From Natronohydrobacter thiooxidans (lineage in GTDB: Bacteria > Pseudomonadota > Alphaproteobacteria > Rhodobacterales > Rhodobacteraceae): 64,000 nucleotides of DNA. Below are positions 49,380-58,638 of the stretch, in pieces. The notes under the pieces are model-generated. The model was given only the letters and a program-made list of their open reading frames with translations, searched no databases and was not told where the DNA came from. The stretch is taken from NCBI RefSeq assembly GCF_001884735.1, contig NZ_MJAP01000013.1, positions 124,001-188,000 of the forward strand, read 5' to 3'. The translations under genes were made by a program, and so were the position numbers. Within the stretch, counting starts at the first letter, position 1. The number at the start of each line of letters is the position of its first letter.

Positions 49380-49904
49380 ATGGATATCGTGATTCTCTTC
49401 GAGACGGTCGAAGGCCAGACCGGCAAGATTGTCGGGGTGGTGGCGGAACAGGCGCGCGATCTGGGCCACAGGGTCACGCTGTGCGACACAGCGCAAAAGA
49501 CCGTCAATGGCGCATTGAACGGTGCCGACAGGGTGATCCTCGCCGCCCCCGTCCATGAACGCCGCCATCCGCGCAGTTTCGAGGCCGCATTGGTCGCCGC
49601 CCGCGCCGAGCTTGCCGCGCGCCCGACGCTGATGTTGTCGGTCAGTCTGAAAGCGGCCTTTCCCGACGGGCTGGAAGAGGCGCGCGACTATCTGATCGAG
49701 ATGGAGATGCGCACGGGCCTCAGACCCACGCAGGAGGTGCTGGTCGCAGGCGCTGTCCGGCTGAACGCCTATGACTATTACGAGCGCCAGATCGTGCGCC
49801 ATGTGGCGCTTGCCGGGCATGAGGTCGCGCTTGGCGAAAGCGGGCGCGAGTTTACCGACTGGTCCGCTTTGGAAGCGCAGGTCGCCGCGTTTCTGCGGGG
49901 CTGA
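49380..49904 (+). CDS. Flavodoxin-domain protein, HemG-like
   Basis: 174 residues. Flavodoxin fold with phosphate loop-like FETVEGQTGKIVGVVAEQ, then VILAAPVHERRHPRSFEAAL and the HemG-like pattern MLSVSLKAAFPDGLEEARDYL and AGAVRLNAYDYYERQIVRHVAL. Resembles menaquinone-dependent protoporphyrinogen oxidase HemG, but enzymatic assignment is tentative; could be another small FMN protein. An FNR box lies 20 nt past its stop. Confidence 0.82.
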   Translation: MDIVILFETVEGQTGKIVGVVAEQARDLGHRVTLCDTAQKTVNGALNGADRVILAAPVHERRHPRSFEAALVAARAELAARPTLMLSVSLKAAFPDGLEEARDYLIEMEMRTGLRPTQEVLVAGAVRLNAYDYYERQIVRHVALAGHEVALGESGREFTDWSALEAQVAAFLRG

Positions 49905-49923
49905 AGCCGCCGCCTGGTCTTTT

Positions 49924-49937
49924 TTGATTTTGATCAA
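49924..49937. promoter_or_regulatory. Perfect FNR/FnrL-type box
   Basis: TTGAT-TTTG-ATCAA, an exact match to the TTGAT-N4-ATCAA consensus. Its centre is 40 nt before the ATG of the exporter ATPase gene, matching class II activation if transcription starts at or next to that ATG. A TAGGGT -10-like element is at 49959-49964. Confidence 0.75.
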
Positions 49938-49970
49938 TGTGGGGGCCATCGGCTGTGCTAGGGTGCCGCC

Positions 49971-50693
49971 ATGGCGCGCGATACTCAGGCATTACCCGTC
50001 TTTCGGGCCGAGGGCTTGACCCGGATCTACCGCACCGGCGCGGTCGAGGTCCGGGCGCTGCGCGGCGTCGATCTGTCACTGACCGAAGGCGAGATGGTGG
50101 TGCTGCTCGGTGCCTCGGGGTCGGGAAAATCGACACTGGTCAATATCCTTGGCGGGCTGGATCTGCCGACCGACGGGCGGGTGTTCTTCCGCGAGCGCGA
50201 ATTGACACGGGCCAGTGACCGGGCGCTGACCGCCTTTCGCCGCGACCATGTAGGATTCGTCTTTCAGTTCTACAATCTGGTGCCCAGCCTGACCGCGCGG
50301 GAGAATGTGGCACTGGTGACGGAAATCGCGCGCAACCCGATGACGCCTGAAGAAGCGCTGGCACGGGTAGGGCTCGCGGCGCGGATGGACCATTTCCCGG
50401 CAGAACTGTCGGGGGGCGAGCAACAGCGCGTGGCCATCGCCCGCGCCATCGCCAAGCGCCCCGATGTGCTGCTCTGCGATGAACCGACCGGCGCATTGGA
50501 CAGCAAGACCGGGATTCAGGTGCTCGAAGCGCTGCATGAGGTCAATCGCGATCTGGGCACCGCCACCGTGCTGATCACCCATAATGCCGCGATCCAGCGC
50601 ATCGCGCATCGCGTCGTCGTGCTGGCCGATGGCCGGGTCACGCGCGACGAGATCAATACCGCACGCGTCCTGCCCGCAGAGGTAAGCTGGTGA
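49971..50693 (+). CDS. ABC transporter ATP-binding protein (LolD/MacB family)
   Basis: 240 residues. Walker [17 protein letters not shown]-loop [17 protein letters not shown], signature [15 protein letters not shown], Walker [13 protein letters not shown], switch VLITHNAAI. Energises the FtsX-type permease encoded next. Few bases separate the presumed -10 from the ATG, so the mRNA may be leaderless; AGGG 7 nt upstream is a weak alternative ribosome site. Stop overlaps the permease GTG by 4 nt. Confidence 0.95.
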   Translation: MARDTQALPVFRAEGLTRIYRTGAVEVRALRGVDLSLTEGEMVVLLGASGSGKSTLVNILGGLDLPTDGRVFFRERELTRASDRALTAFRRDHVGFVFQFYNLVPSLTARENVALVTEIARNPMTPEEALARVGLAARMDHFPAELSGGEQQRVAIARAIAKRPDVLLCDEPTGALDSKTGIQVLEALHEVNRDLGTATVLITHNAAIQRIAHRVVVLADGRVTRDEINTARVLPAEVSW

Positions 50694-53050
50694 GGGCGCT
50701 GGACCGCAAACTCCTGCGCGACCTGCGCCAGATCTGGGCGCAGACGCTGGCAATCGCGCTGGTGCTGGGCTGCGGGATCATGGTCATGGTGGGCGCGCAG
50801 GCCACGCAGGCGACGCTGGTCCAGACACAGGCCGCCTATTACGACCGCCACCGTTTCGCCGATATCTTTGCAGGCATGACCCGCGCCCCGGCCGAGATCG
50901 TGTCGACTGTAGCCATGATCCCCGGCGTCGCGCAGGTCGAGGGGCGCATCGGCCTGCAGGCGGTTCTCGATATCGACGGCATGGCCGAACCCGCGACCGG
51001 GCGCATCCTGTCACTGCCCGCCACGGGGCCCACCCTGAACCTGCCACTGATCCGGCGCGGCGCGCTGCCCGATCCGTCACGGCCCGAAGAAGTGGCGCTC
51101 TCCGAACCCTTTGCCGAGGCGCATGACCTGATCCCCGGCAGCCGCTTTCATGCCGTGCTGAACGGCCAGCGCCGCGAACTGACCGTGACGGGCTGGGTGC
51201 TCAGCCCCGAATTCATCTATGCCATGCCGCCCGGTGCGCTGATGCCCGATGACCGCCGTTTCGGGCTGATCTGGATGGGCGAGGGGGCAGCGGCGGCGGC
51301 GATGGACATGCAGGGCGCGGTGAATGAACTGGCGTTGCGCCTGACCCGCGAGGGCGACAGCCGCGCCGTGATCGACGCGCTGGATACGCTTCTCGACCCC
51401 TATGGCGGAACCGGCGCCTATGGCCGCGACCGGCAGGTCTCGCATGCCTTCCTTGATGGCGAGCTAAGCCAGCTGGGCGCGATGGCCGTCTATATCCCGC
51501 CGATCTTCCTGATCGTTTCGGCCTTTCTGGTCAATATGGTGCTGGGCCGCCTGATCGCGATGGAGCGCGTGCAGATCGGGCTCTTGAAGGCGCTGGGCTA
51601 TGGCCGGGCCGAGATCGCCGGGCATTACCTGAAACTCGCGGCGCTGATCGGGGTGATCGGCGTGGGTCTGGGCTGGGGCTTTGGCTGGTGGATCGCCGAT
51701 GCCATGATCCGGCTCTACGGCGATTATTTCCGCTTTCCCTTCATCCTGCGCGACTGGGGCACGCGAGCGCTGGTCATCTCCGCGCTGCTGGGGCTTGCCA
51801 CTGTGGGCCTGGGCGGGCTGCGCGCGGTCTGGTCGTCGCTGAAACTGCCGCCCGCCGAAGCGATGCAGCCCCCGGCACCGCCGGTTTTCGCGCGCGGCAT
51901 GGCCGACCGGGTGCTGGCCGCGCTGCGCCTGCGTCAGACCACGATGATGATTTTTCGCTCGATCCTGCGCTGGCCGGGGCGGGCGGCGATCACGCTCTTC
52001 GGGGTCTCCGCCTCGGTCGGGGCGCTGGTGATGAGCTATTTCATGATGGATGCGGTCGAGTTGCTGGGCGAGAGCGTGTTCCAGCAGGCCAACCGCCAGC
52101 AGGTGACGATCAGCCTGTCTCAGGCGCAGACAGAAAGCGCCGTGCAGGATGCGACCAGCCTGCCCGGGGTGCTGCGCGCCGAAGCGTCCTATGTGATGCC
52201 GGTCCGCGCCCTGCATGGCCATCGCAGCCGCCTGACCGCATTGCAGGCGCATTTCCCCGGAACCGAACTTGCGCGGCTCGTCGATGATGCAGGCGCGGTG
52301 GTGGCGCTGCCCGTTGACGGGGTGGTGCTGCCCGAAATGCTGGCCCGCGCGCTGGGCATCTCTGCGGGCGAAAACCTGCGTATCGAGATGCTCGCCGCAC
52401 CGCGCGCGGTGCTCGACCTGCCGGTGGCGCGGATCATCCCGCAGGGGTTGGGGCAAGAGGTGCATATCGCCGCCCCCGCACTTTTTGCGGCGATGGACAG
52501 CGTGCCGCAGGTCAATATGATCCATCTTGCGGTGCAATCCGACCGGATGGACGCGCTCAATGCCGCGATCAAGGAAACCCCCGCCATTGCCGGGCTGACC
52601 GACTGGGCCGAGGTGCGCCGCCAGTTCGACGCCACGCTCAGCGAAAGCCTGCTGACCATGGTGCTGATCTACACGCTGATCGGCGTGCTGATCGCCATTG
52701 GCGTGGTCTATAACGCCGCGCGAATCCAGCTATCCGAGCGCAGCTATGAACTCGCCAGCCTGCGGGTGCTGGGTTTCAGCCGCGCCGAGGTCGGATATGT
52801 GCTGGTGGGCGAGATGATGTTGCTGACCCTGCTGGCGATTCCGGCGGGCTGGGTTCTGGGCGTGTTTCTGGCGCAGGGCATGGTGGGCGCGATCTCGACC
52901 GATATGATGCAACTGCCCTTCCATCTGAGCCGCCGGACCTATGCGCTGGCCGCGCTCGCGGTCTTTCTGGCGGCGCTGGGGGCGGTTCTGATGGTGCGGC
53001 GGCGTCTGGACCGGGTGGATCTGGCCACGGCGCTGAAGTCGCGCGCGTAA
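50690..53050 (+). CDS. ABC transporter permease (FtsX/MacB family), double
   Basis: 786 residues with two FtsX-type blocks: the first TM at [20 protein letters not shown], a block about 275-390 ([43 protein letters not shown]) and a C-terminal block ([47 protein letters not shown]). A large periplasmic part lies between. Start is GTG 50690 in the ATPase stop. Likely exports a lipid, peptide or drug, with the adaptor that follows. Confidence 0.93.
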   Translation: MRALDRKLLRDLRQIWAQTLAIALVLGCGIMVMVGAQATQATLVQTQAAYYDRHRFADIFAGMTRAPAEIVSTVAMIPGVAQVEGRIGLQAVLDIDGMAEPATGRILSLPATGPTLNLPLIRRGALPDPSRPEEVALSEPFAEAHDLIPGSRFHAVLNGQRRELTVTGWVLSPEFIYAMPPGALMPDDRRFGLIWMGEGAAAAAMDMQGAVNELALRLTREGDSRAVIDALDTLLDPYGGTGAYGRDRQVSHAFLDGELSQLGAMAVYIPPIFLIVSAFLVNMVLGRLIAMERVQIGLLKALGYGRAEIAGHYLKLAALIGVIGVGLGWGFGWWIADAMIRLYGDYFRFPFILRDWGTRALVISALLGLATVGLGGLRAVWSSLKLPPAEAMQPPAPPVFARGMADRVLAALRLRQTTMMIFRSILRWPGRAAITLFGVSASVGALVMSYFMMDAVELLGESVFQQANRQQVTISLSQAQTESAVQDATSLPGVLRAEASYVMPVRALHGHRSRLTALQAHFPGTELARLVDDAGAVVALPVDGVVLPEMLARALGISAGENLRIEMLAAPRAVLDLPVARIIPQGLGQEVHIAAPALFAAMDSVPQVNMIHLAVQSDRMDALNAAIKETPAIAGLTDWAEVRRQFDATLSESLLTMVLIYTLIGVLIAIGVVYNAARIQLSERSYELASLRVLGFSRAEVGYVLVGEMMLLTLLAIPAGWVLGVFLAQGMVGAISTDMMQLPFHLSRRTYALAALAVFLAALGAVLMVRRRLDRVDLATALKSRA

Positions 53051-53065
53051 AAGAGAGGTTTGAGG

Positions 53066-54277
53066 ATGACCATGTTTCGCAAGCTGTTTCTGGGTCTGAT
53101 CGGGCTGGGGCTTGTGACGGCGCTGATTTGGGCGCTCTGGCCGCAGCCGCAGCGGGTCGATCTGGCGACAGTGAGCCGTGCACCGATGCAGGGCGCGATC
53201 ACCGCGCAGGGCGTGACGCGGGTGCGCGCCGCCTATACGATTGCGGCACCCATCACCGGCAGCGTCACGCGCTCGCCGGTCGAGGTGGGCGATGCCGTGG
53301 TTGCAGGCGAAACCGTCGTCGCGCTGATCCGGCCTGCCGATCCGGTGCTGATGGATGCCCGCTCGCGCGCCGAGGCCGAGGCGGCAGTGATCGAGGCCGA
53401 AGCCGCTGTCGGCGTGGCCGAGAGCGATCTGCGGCAGGCCGAGACCGCGCTTCGCGCAGCGCGCACGCAGCTTGCCCGCAGCCGGGCGCTGGCGGAAAGC
53501 GGCACCATCCCGCACCGGATGCTGGAGGAAATCGAGACAACCTATCAGAGCGCCACCCAGACGGTTGAGGCCGCGCAATCCCGGCTGGATCTCTCCCGCG
53601 CCTCGCTGACCCGCACGCAGGCGCAACTGATCGGGCCGGATCTGAACTTCGACCCCTCGGATGACCCCGGCGCCTGCTGCATGCGTATTCTTGCGCCCCA
53701 GACCGGTCTGGTGCTTGACGTCACGGATCTGAGCGCGCGGCTGGTGCAGGCCGGAGCACCACTGCTGACCATCGGCAATCTCGACGAGATGGAAATCGAA
53801 CTCGACCTGCTCTCGACCGATGCCGTGCGCGTGCCCGCAGAAGCCCGCGCGCTGATCGAGAACTGGGGCGGTTCGGGCGTGCTGGAGGCGCGGCTGCGCC
53901 GGATCGAGCCTTCGGCCTTCACCCGCGTCTCGGCGCTGGGGATAGAGGAACAGCGCGTGCGCCTGCGTCTCGATCTGCTGGCCGGACCGCAAGAGCGGCA
54001 GGGTCTGGGCGAGGGGTTCCGCGTCACCGTCCGCCTGATTCTGTGGGAGGCGCAGGACGTGCTGCAACTGCCGCAGGCGGCATTGTTCCGGCAGGCGGGG
54101 GATTGGGCGGTCTTTGTCGAAGAGGACGGGCGCGCGCGGCTGCAGATCGTCGAGATCGGGCGTCAGGCTTCGGGGCAGGCCGAAGTTCTGGTCGGCATTG
54201 CCGAAGGCGCGCGGGTGCTGCTCTATCCGGGTGCCGGGATCGAGGACGGGGCAAGCATCCGCGAGCGTGAAGGCTAG
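53066..54277 (+). CDS. HlyD/MacA family periplasmic adaptor
   Basis: 403 residues. N-terminal TM anchor (LFLGLIGLGLVTALIWALWP), biotinyl-lipoyl-like domain (ITGSVTRSPVEVGDAVVAGETVVAL), a coiled-coil hairpin (DARSRAEAEAAVIEAEAAVGVAESDLRQAETALRAARTQLARSRALAE, TVEAAQSRLDLSRASLTR), beta-barrel and membrane-proximal domains. Links the ABC permease to an outer-membrane pore that is not in the window. Start at 53066 follows GAGAGG by 7 nt. Confidence 0.93.
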   Translation: MTMFRKLFLGLIGLGLVTALIWALWPQPQRVDLATVSRAPMQGAITAQGVTRVRAAYTIAAPITGSVTRSPVEVGDAVVAGETVVALIRPADPVLMDARSRAEAEAAVIEAEAAVGVAESDLRQAETALRAARTQLARSRALAESGTIPHRMLEEIETTYQSATQTVEAAQSRLDLSRASLTRTQAQLIGPDLNFDPSDDPGACCMRILAPQTGLVLDVTDLSARLVQAGAPLLTIGNLDEMEIELDLLSTDAVRVPAEARALIENWGGSGVLEARLRRIEPSAFTRVSALGIEEQRVRLRLDLLAGPQERQGLGEGFRVTVRLILWEAQDVLQLPQAALFRQAGDWAVFVEEDGRARLQIVEIGRQASGQAEVLVGIAEGARVLLYPGAGIEDGASIREREG

Positions 54278-54307
54278 GCAGGGTCGCAAGGGCTTTGCGC
54301 GACGGCG

Positions 54308-54384
54308 TGGTAGGCCCGGAGGGACTCGAACCCCCAACCAAAGCGTTATGAGCGCTCTGCTCTAACCAATTGAGCTACAGGCCC
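54308..54384 (-). tRNA. tRNA with CAU anticodon (Ile2 or Met)
   Basis: 77 nt with encoded CCA. Cloverleaf forms: GGGCCTG/CGGGCCT acceptor (first pair G-U), GCTC/GAGC D arm, GAGCG-CTCATAA-CGCTT anticodon arm, GGGGG-TTCGAGT-CCCTC T arm. Anticodon CAU. Its resemblance to E. coli tRNA-Ile2 in the anticodon arm and variable loop suggests lysidine-modified tRNA-Ile(CAU), but elongator Met cannot be excluded by eye. Confidence 0.93.
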
Positions 54385-54512
54385 GCCTGCGCGTGGTGCT
54401 ATGCGCAAAGCGCGGGCGGGTCAAGACGCCAGTGGGGCTTGTCTGCTTGCCCTGCCTGCCCCGATCCGCTATCGCGCGGCGTGAGGACATTTCGCTGCAA
54501 GGGGCTGCAATC

Positions 54513-55559
54513 ATGTCAGAGGGCAAGAACGGGTTGAGTTATGCGCAGGCAGGCGTCGATATCGATGCGGGCAATGCGCTGGTCGAGGCGATCAAGCCTG
54601 CCGCCAAGGCCACGGCACGCCCCGGCGTCATGGCGGGGCTTGGGGGCTTTGGCGCACTGTTCGACCTGAAGGGCGCAGGCTACTCGGACCCGATCCTTGT
54701 GGCGGCAACAGATGGGGTGGGCACCAAGCTGCGCATTGCCATTGACACCGGCCATCTGGACACGATCGGCATCGATCTGGTGGCGATGTGCGTCAATGAT
54801 CTGGTTTGTCAGGGGGCAGAGCCGCTGTTCTTCCTGGATTATTTCGCGACCGGCAAGCTGGATGTGCCCGCTGCGACCCGCATCATCAACGGGATTGCCG
54901 AAGGGTGTCGCCTGTCAGGTGCCGCGCTGATCGGTGGTGAGACGGCGGAAATGCCGGGCATGTATGAAGCCAAGGATTTCGACCTTGCGGGCTTTGCCGT
55001 CGGCGCAATGGAGCGCGGCACCGATCTGCCTGCGGGGGTGCAGGCGGGGGACGTGCTTCTAGGTCTGGCCTCGGACGGGGTGCATTCCAATGGCTACTCG
55101 CTGGTGCGCAAGATCGTCGAGCGCACGGGTCTGGGCTGGGATGCGCCGGCACCTTTCGCCGATGAAACCCTTGGCGCGGCACTGCTGGCGCCCACGCGGC
55201 TTTATGTGAAACCCGCGCTGGCAGCGGTCCGGGCGGGGGGCGTGCATGCGCTGGCGCATATCACCGGGGGCGGGCTGACCGAAAACCTGCCGCGCGTGCT
55301 GCCCGAGGGCATGGGCGCCGAGATCGATCTGGGCGCATGGACGCTGCCGCCTGTCTTCCGCTGGTTGGCAGCAGAAGGCGGGATTGCAGAGGCCGAGATG
55401 CTCAAGACCTTCAATGCCGGGATCGGCATGGTGCTGGTCGTGGCCGCCGATCAGGCCGGGGCGCTGACCGCGCTTCTGACTGATGCGGGCGAAAGCGTGC
55501 ACCATCTGGGCCATGTCGCGCCCGGCGCAGGCATTCGCTATTCCGGGGTGCTTGCGTGA
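54513..55559 (+). CDS. purM: Phosphoribosylformylglycinamidine cyclo-ligase (AIR synthetase)
   Basis: 348 residues. Fifth step of purine synthesis: FGAM to AIR with ATP. AIRS family motifs: [63 protein letters not shown], and [24 protein letters not shown]. The start at 54513 has GGGG upstream and matches the family start. Overlaps purN by 4 nt. Confidence 0.97.
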   Translation: MSEGKNGLSYAQAGVDIDAGNALVEAIKPAAKATARPGVMAGLGGFGALFDLKGAGYSDPILVAATDGVGTKLRIAIDTGHLDTIGIDLVAMCVNDLVCQGAEPLFFLDYFATGKLDVPAATRIINGIAEGCRLSGAALIGGETAEMPGMYEAKDFDLAGFAVGAMERGTDLPAGVQAGDVLLGLASDGVHSNGYSLVRKIVERTGLGWDAPAPFADETLGAALLAPTRLYVKPALAAVRAGGVHALAHITGGGLTENLPRVLPEGMGAEIDLGAWTLPPVFRWLAAEGGIAEAEMLKTFNAGIGMVLVVAADQAGALTALLTDAGESVHHLGHVAPGAGIRYSGVLA

Positions 55560-56149
55560 ACAAGCGCGTTGCGATCCTGATTTCCGGGTCAGGCTCGAAT
55601 ATGGTGGCGCTGGCGCAGTCGATGACGGGCGATCATCCGGGGCGTGCCTGTCTGGTTCTGTCGAATGATCCGCAGGCCGGGGGGCTGGCCAAGGCGAGAG
55701 CCATGGGCATCCCCACAGCCGTGGTGGATCACCGGCCATTCAAGGGCGACCGTGCCGCGTTTGAGGCAGCCCTCATGGAGCCGCTTCTGGCCGCCGCGCC
55801 CGATCTGATCGCGCTTGCAGGCTTCATGCGCGTGCTGACGCCTGATTTCGTGGCGCGTTTTGAGGGGCGGATGCTGAATATCCACCCCTCGCTTCTGCCG
55901 AAATACAAGGGGCTGAACACCCATGCCCGTGCCATCGCGGCGGGCGATACCGAGGCCGGATGCACGGTCCATGAAGTGACGGCGGCCCTTGATGACGGCC
56001 CGATTCTGGGGCAGGCGCGGGTGCCAGTCCTGCCCGGCGATACGGCCGAAACCCTGGCGGCGCGCATCCTGCCGCTGGAGCATCAGCTTTACCCCGCGGT
56101 GCTGCGCCGCGTGCTGGAGGGCAAGCGCGCCCCTATTGCGCTGCCCTGA
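55556..56149 (+). CDS. purN: Phosphoribosylglycinamide formyltransferase (GART)
   Basis: 197 residues. Transfers the formyl group from 10-formyl-THF to [62 protein letters not shown] and LDDGPILGQ include the catalytic Asn, His and Asp. GTG start overlaps the purM stop. The 3' end overlaps the convergent DUF2799 gene by 17 nt. Confidence 0.97.
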   Translation: MNKRVAILISGSGSNMVALAQSMTGDHPGRACLVLSNDPQAGGLAKARAMGIPTAVVDHRPFKGDRAAFEAALMEPLLAAAPDLIALAGFMRVLTPDFVARFEGRMLNIHPSLLPKYKGLNTHARAIAAGDTEAGCTVHEVTAALDDGPILGQARVPVLPGDTAETLAARILPLEHQLYPAVLRRVLEGKRAPIALP

Positions 56150-56690
56150 AAGCGCGGATCTCGCGTTCGATCCGCGAAAGCTCCGCGCGCGCGAAACCGA
56201 GATCCAGCCGCAGCGACAGGATTTGCGATTGATTGGCCTGCCATTCCGCGCGGCCCTCTTCCTGACCGGCCAGCGCGGCATTGCGCCGGGTCAAGGCGTT
56301 GATCTCGCGCTCAATCTCGCTGATGCGCTGGCGCTGGCGATGGGCCGCAAGCCCCAGTTCATGCCCGCGCAGGAACCCGGCTTCGCTGGCGGCAGGGCAG
56401 GTATCGCGGTAGCGGTTCCCGGCCTCGCCCTCGCGCAGCCCGCTCAGCGGCGTGCAATATTGCCGCAAACCCGCCTCATAGCCCTGCGCCCAGGCGGCGC
56501 GATCCGGGGTCACATCAACTTTGGCGCAGGCCGTCACATGCCGCTCGAACTGCACCGCCCCCACGCGCCCCGCAGCCCCGTCACGCTGGCCGATGCTGAC
56601 CCAATCCCCCGCCAGACATTCCTCGCGCGAGACCGAGGCGCAGGCGGAAAGCAGGGCGAGCGCGGCAAGGGCAAGGGGCAGGGTGCGCAT
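56133..56690 (-). CDS. DUF2799 lipoprotein
   Basis: 185 residues. Lipoprotein signal peptide (LALAALALLSAC), then the DUF2799 pattern EECLAGDWVSIGQRDGAAGR, YEAGLRQYCTP and GNRYRDTCP. The C-terminal half is a predicted coiled coil (RQRISEIEREINALTRRNAALAGQEEGRAEW). Function unknown; envelope location likely. Two nt separate it from galM, upstream. Confidence 0.85.
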   Translation of the reverse strand: MRTLPLALAALALLSACASVSREECLAGDWVSIGQRDGAAGRVGAVQFERHVTACAKVDVTPDRAAWAQGYEAGLRQYCTPLSGLREGEAGNRYRDTCPAASEAGFLRGHELGLAAHRQRQRISEIEREINALTRRNAALAGQEEGRAEWQANQSQILSLRLDLGFARAELSRIEREIRAFRAAQ

Positions 56691-56692
56691 GG

Positions 56693-57595
56693 TCAGGCTC
56701 CGTCAGGCAGGGTGAAACGCCACTCGGTCACCTGCACAAGCGGGCCGTCTTCGGGCGCAAGCAGGATCGACGGGTAGCCCGGCTGGTTCGGCGCATCCGG
56801 CCAGCACTGCGGCTCCAGCGCAATGCCGAACATTGAAGCACCCCCGTCATAGACCTGCAATCCCGGCTCGGTTGTGGCGAGTTCCATCTCCGGCGCATCC
56901 GGGGCGGACAGCCATGCCACCGGGCGCAACGCCGACCGCGAGTCCGACAGGCAGAAATTATGGTCATAGCGCGGCCCGCCATCGAGAGGGCGACCTTCGC
57001 GCAGGTCCATCTCGCCTGTCACCGCGACCGGCGCACCCGCGGGGCAGAGCCGCGCATCGACCGGCACAAACTGGTCCGCCGCCACCCGCAGGCGATGCCC
57101 GTCCAGATTGCCGCGCCCGGTCAGGTTCCAATAGACATGGCTGGAGAGGTTCATCAGCGTGGGCCGGTCGGTGCGCGCCACCAGATCCAGCCGCAGGGTC
57201 ATCTCCGCCACGCGATAGCGCGCCTCGATCCGGCGCTGGCCCGGAAAACCGCCCTCGCAATGGCCAAGATCGAGGGCGAAGGTCGCATGCTCCGGCCCCT
57301 GATCGGCAATCGCCCAGTCCCGCGCATGCAATCCCGGCTCGCCGCCATGCAAGAGCGTCGTGCCCTCATTCGGCTCGAACCGCCAGAGCTGATCGCCGAT
57401 CATCGCCTCTGCGCCGCGGATCCGATTCGCCACCGGCCCGACCACCGCCCCATGATAGCCCCGGCCCGCGTGATAGGCCGCCATGTCGGGCAGACCCGCC
57501 ACAACCTGATGACCACCCAGCCAGAGCTGATGCAGCGCCGCGCCATAGGGCAGAAGCTCCGCCTGCAGCGCCCCTGTACCGATGCGCAGCATCAT
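56693..57595 (-). CDS. galM: Aldose 1-epimerase (mutarotase)
   Basis: 300 residues. Interconverts anomers of galactose or related aldoses. N-terminal sugar-binding GYHGAVVGPVANRI, catalytic His in LSSHVYWNLTGRG, DHNFCL, and the C-terminal catalytic Glu region (PGLQVYDGGASMFGIALEPQCWPDAPNQPGYPSILLAPED). No sugar operon is close. The start overlaps the rlmB stop by 4 nt. Confidence 0.93.
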   Translation of the reverse strand: MMLRIGTGALQAELLPYGAALHQLWLGGHQVVAGLPDMAAYHAGRGYHGAVVGPVANRIRGAEAMIGDQLWRFEPNEGTTLLHGGEPGLHARDWAIADQGPEHATFALDLGHCEGGFPGQRRIEARYRVAEMTLRLDLVARTDRPTLMNLSSHVYWNLTGRGNLDGHRLRVAADQFVPVDARLCPAGAPVAVTGEMDLREGRPLDGGPRYDHNFCLSDSRSALRPVAWLSAPDAPEMELATTEPGLQVYDGGASMFGIALEPQCWPDAPNQPGYPSILLAPEDGPLVQVTEWRFTLPDGA

Positions 57596-58371
57596 TGCGC
57601 CATCCTTGCGGCATAGAGCGCCACAGCAGCCGCGTTCGACACGTTCAGCGAGCCAAACTCGCCCGCGCTCGGCACCCGCAAGATCAGGTCACAAGTCGCC
57701 CGCGTCTTGTCGCGCAGCCCCGGCCCCTCGGCCCCCAGCACCAGCGCAATCGGGCCGGGCGGGAAACGCGCCAGCCCCTCGGCCAATGTCACCTCGCCAG
57801 TGCCGTCGAGGCCCAGGAGCACATAGCCTAGCCCCTTCAGCGCCTCCATCTCCTCGGCCAGATTGCGCACCCGCAAATAGGGCTGACGTTCCAGCGCGCC
57901 GCTCGCGGTCTTGGCCAAAGCACCGGTTTCGGGCGCGGCATGGCGCTGGGTGGCGATCACGGCTTTCGCGCCGAAGACTTCGGCCGAGCGCAGGATCGCG
58001 CCCACATTATGCGGGTCGCTCACATGGTCCAGAAGCACCACCAGCCCGCGCGCGCCTTCCGGGGCGCAGACCTCCGCCACCGTACCCCAAGCCAGCGGGC
58101 GGACCTCCAGCGCGGCGCCTTGGTGCACGGCTTGGCTGTCCAGGGGGGCCGCGAATTTGCGCGGGTCGCTGATTTCGGGGTCCATCCCCGAGGCCGCGAC
58201 CGCCTCGGCCAGCTTGTCGGCGGCATTGCGGGTCAGGATCAGGCGGCGCTTGTCGCGGGCGGGGTTTTTCAGAGCATCTTCCACGGCATGCAGGCCAAAG
58301 AGCCACAGCGTTTCCTGTGCGCTGGCGCGCCGTGCCTTTTCCTTGTCGATCACCCAGGCGGGTTTTTTCAT
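57592..58371 (-). CDS. rlmB: 23S rRNA 2'-O-methyltransferase RlmB (SPOUT family)
   Basis: 259 residues. Methylates G2251 of 23S rRNA. N-terminal substrate-binding part (WLFGLHAVEDALKNPARDKRRLILT), SPOUT core DPHNVGAILRSAEVFGAKAVIAT, IALVLGAEGPGLRDKTRATCDLILRVPSAGEFGSLNVSNAAAVALYA. Adjacent tRNA-Tyr on the opposite strand is the usual Rhodobacterales neighbour. Overlaps galM. Confidence 0.95.
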   Translation of the reverse strand: MKKPAWVIDKEKARRASAQETLWLFGLHAVEDALKNPARDKRRLILTRNAADKLAEAVAASGMDPEISDPRKFAAPLDSQAVHQGAALEVRPLAWGTVAEVCAPEGARGLVVLLDHVSDPHNVGAILRSAEVFGAKAVIATQRHAAPETGALAKTASGALERQPYLRVRNLAEEMEALKGLGYVLLGLDGTGEVTLAEGLARFPPGPIALVLGAEGPGLRDKTRATCDLILRVPSAGEFGSLNVSNAAAVALYAARMAQ

Positions 58372-58482
58372 CGGATTTCCCCTGTCTTGCGGGGGCGAGA
58401 ATGCGGCAGGCGGGCAGGGGGGCGCAAGGGTGATTTTAGCCTCTTGACGCCCGCCGGGGGCTTCGTTAGACGGGCGCTCATA

Positions 58483-58566
58483 GGGCGACGGGCTGCAAGG
58501 TGCGGCAGCGGACTGTAACTCCGCCGGGGAGACCCACGCCTGGTTCGATTCCAGGGTCGCCCACCA
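58483..58566 (+). tRNA. tRNA-Tyr (GTA), unusual core
   Basis: 84 nt with encoded CCA. Acceptor GGGCGAC/GTCGCCC, anticodon arm GCGGA-CTGTAAC-TCCGC, anticodon GTA (58515-58517), long variable arm with a GGG-GAGA-CCC hairpin, T arm CCTGG-TTCGATT-CCAGG. Position 8 is G rather than U and position 14 is C rather than A, so the core is non-standard. Type II arm and GTA anticodon support tyrosine. Confidence 0.85.
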
Positions 58567-58595
58567 CTTTTCCTTTAGATTTCAGAGTGGTGGGC
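58559..58595. repeat. Inverted repeat of the tRNA-Tyr 3' end
   Basis: GCCCACCAC at 58559-58567 is the exact reverse complement of GTGGTGGGC at 58587-58595; the stem extends to about 12 bp with one G-T pair. Could be the tRNA terminator or a remnant of an integration site at the edge of the AT-rich gene. Confidence 0.6.
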
Positions 58596-58638
58596 CGCGT
58601 GTGGCGCGTGTTTTCTGTAAGGCGCGGAATAAACGAAT

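Noticed and set aside
58483..58566. tmRNA fragment instead of tRNA-Tyr
   Set aside because: It has a full anticodon arm with GTA and a type II variable arm; no tag reading frame is adjacent.
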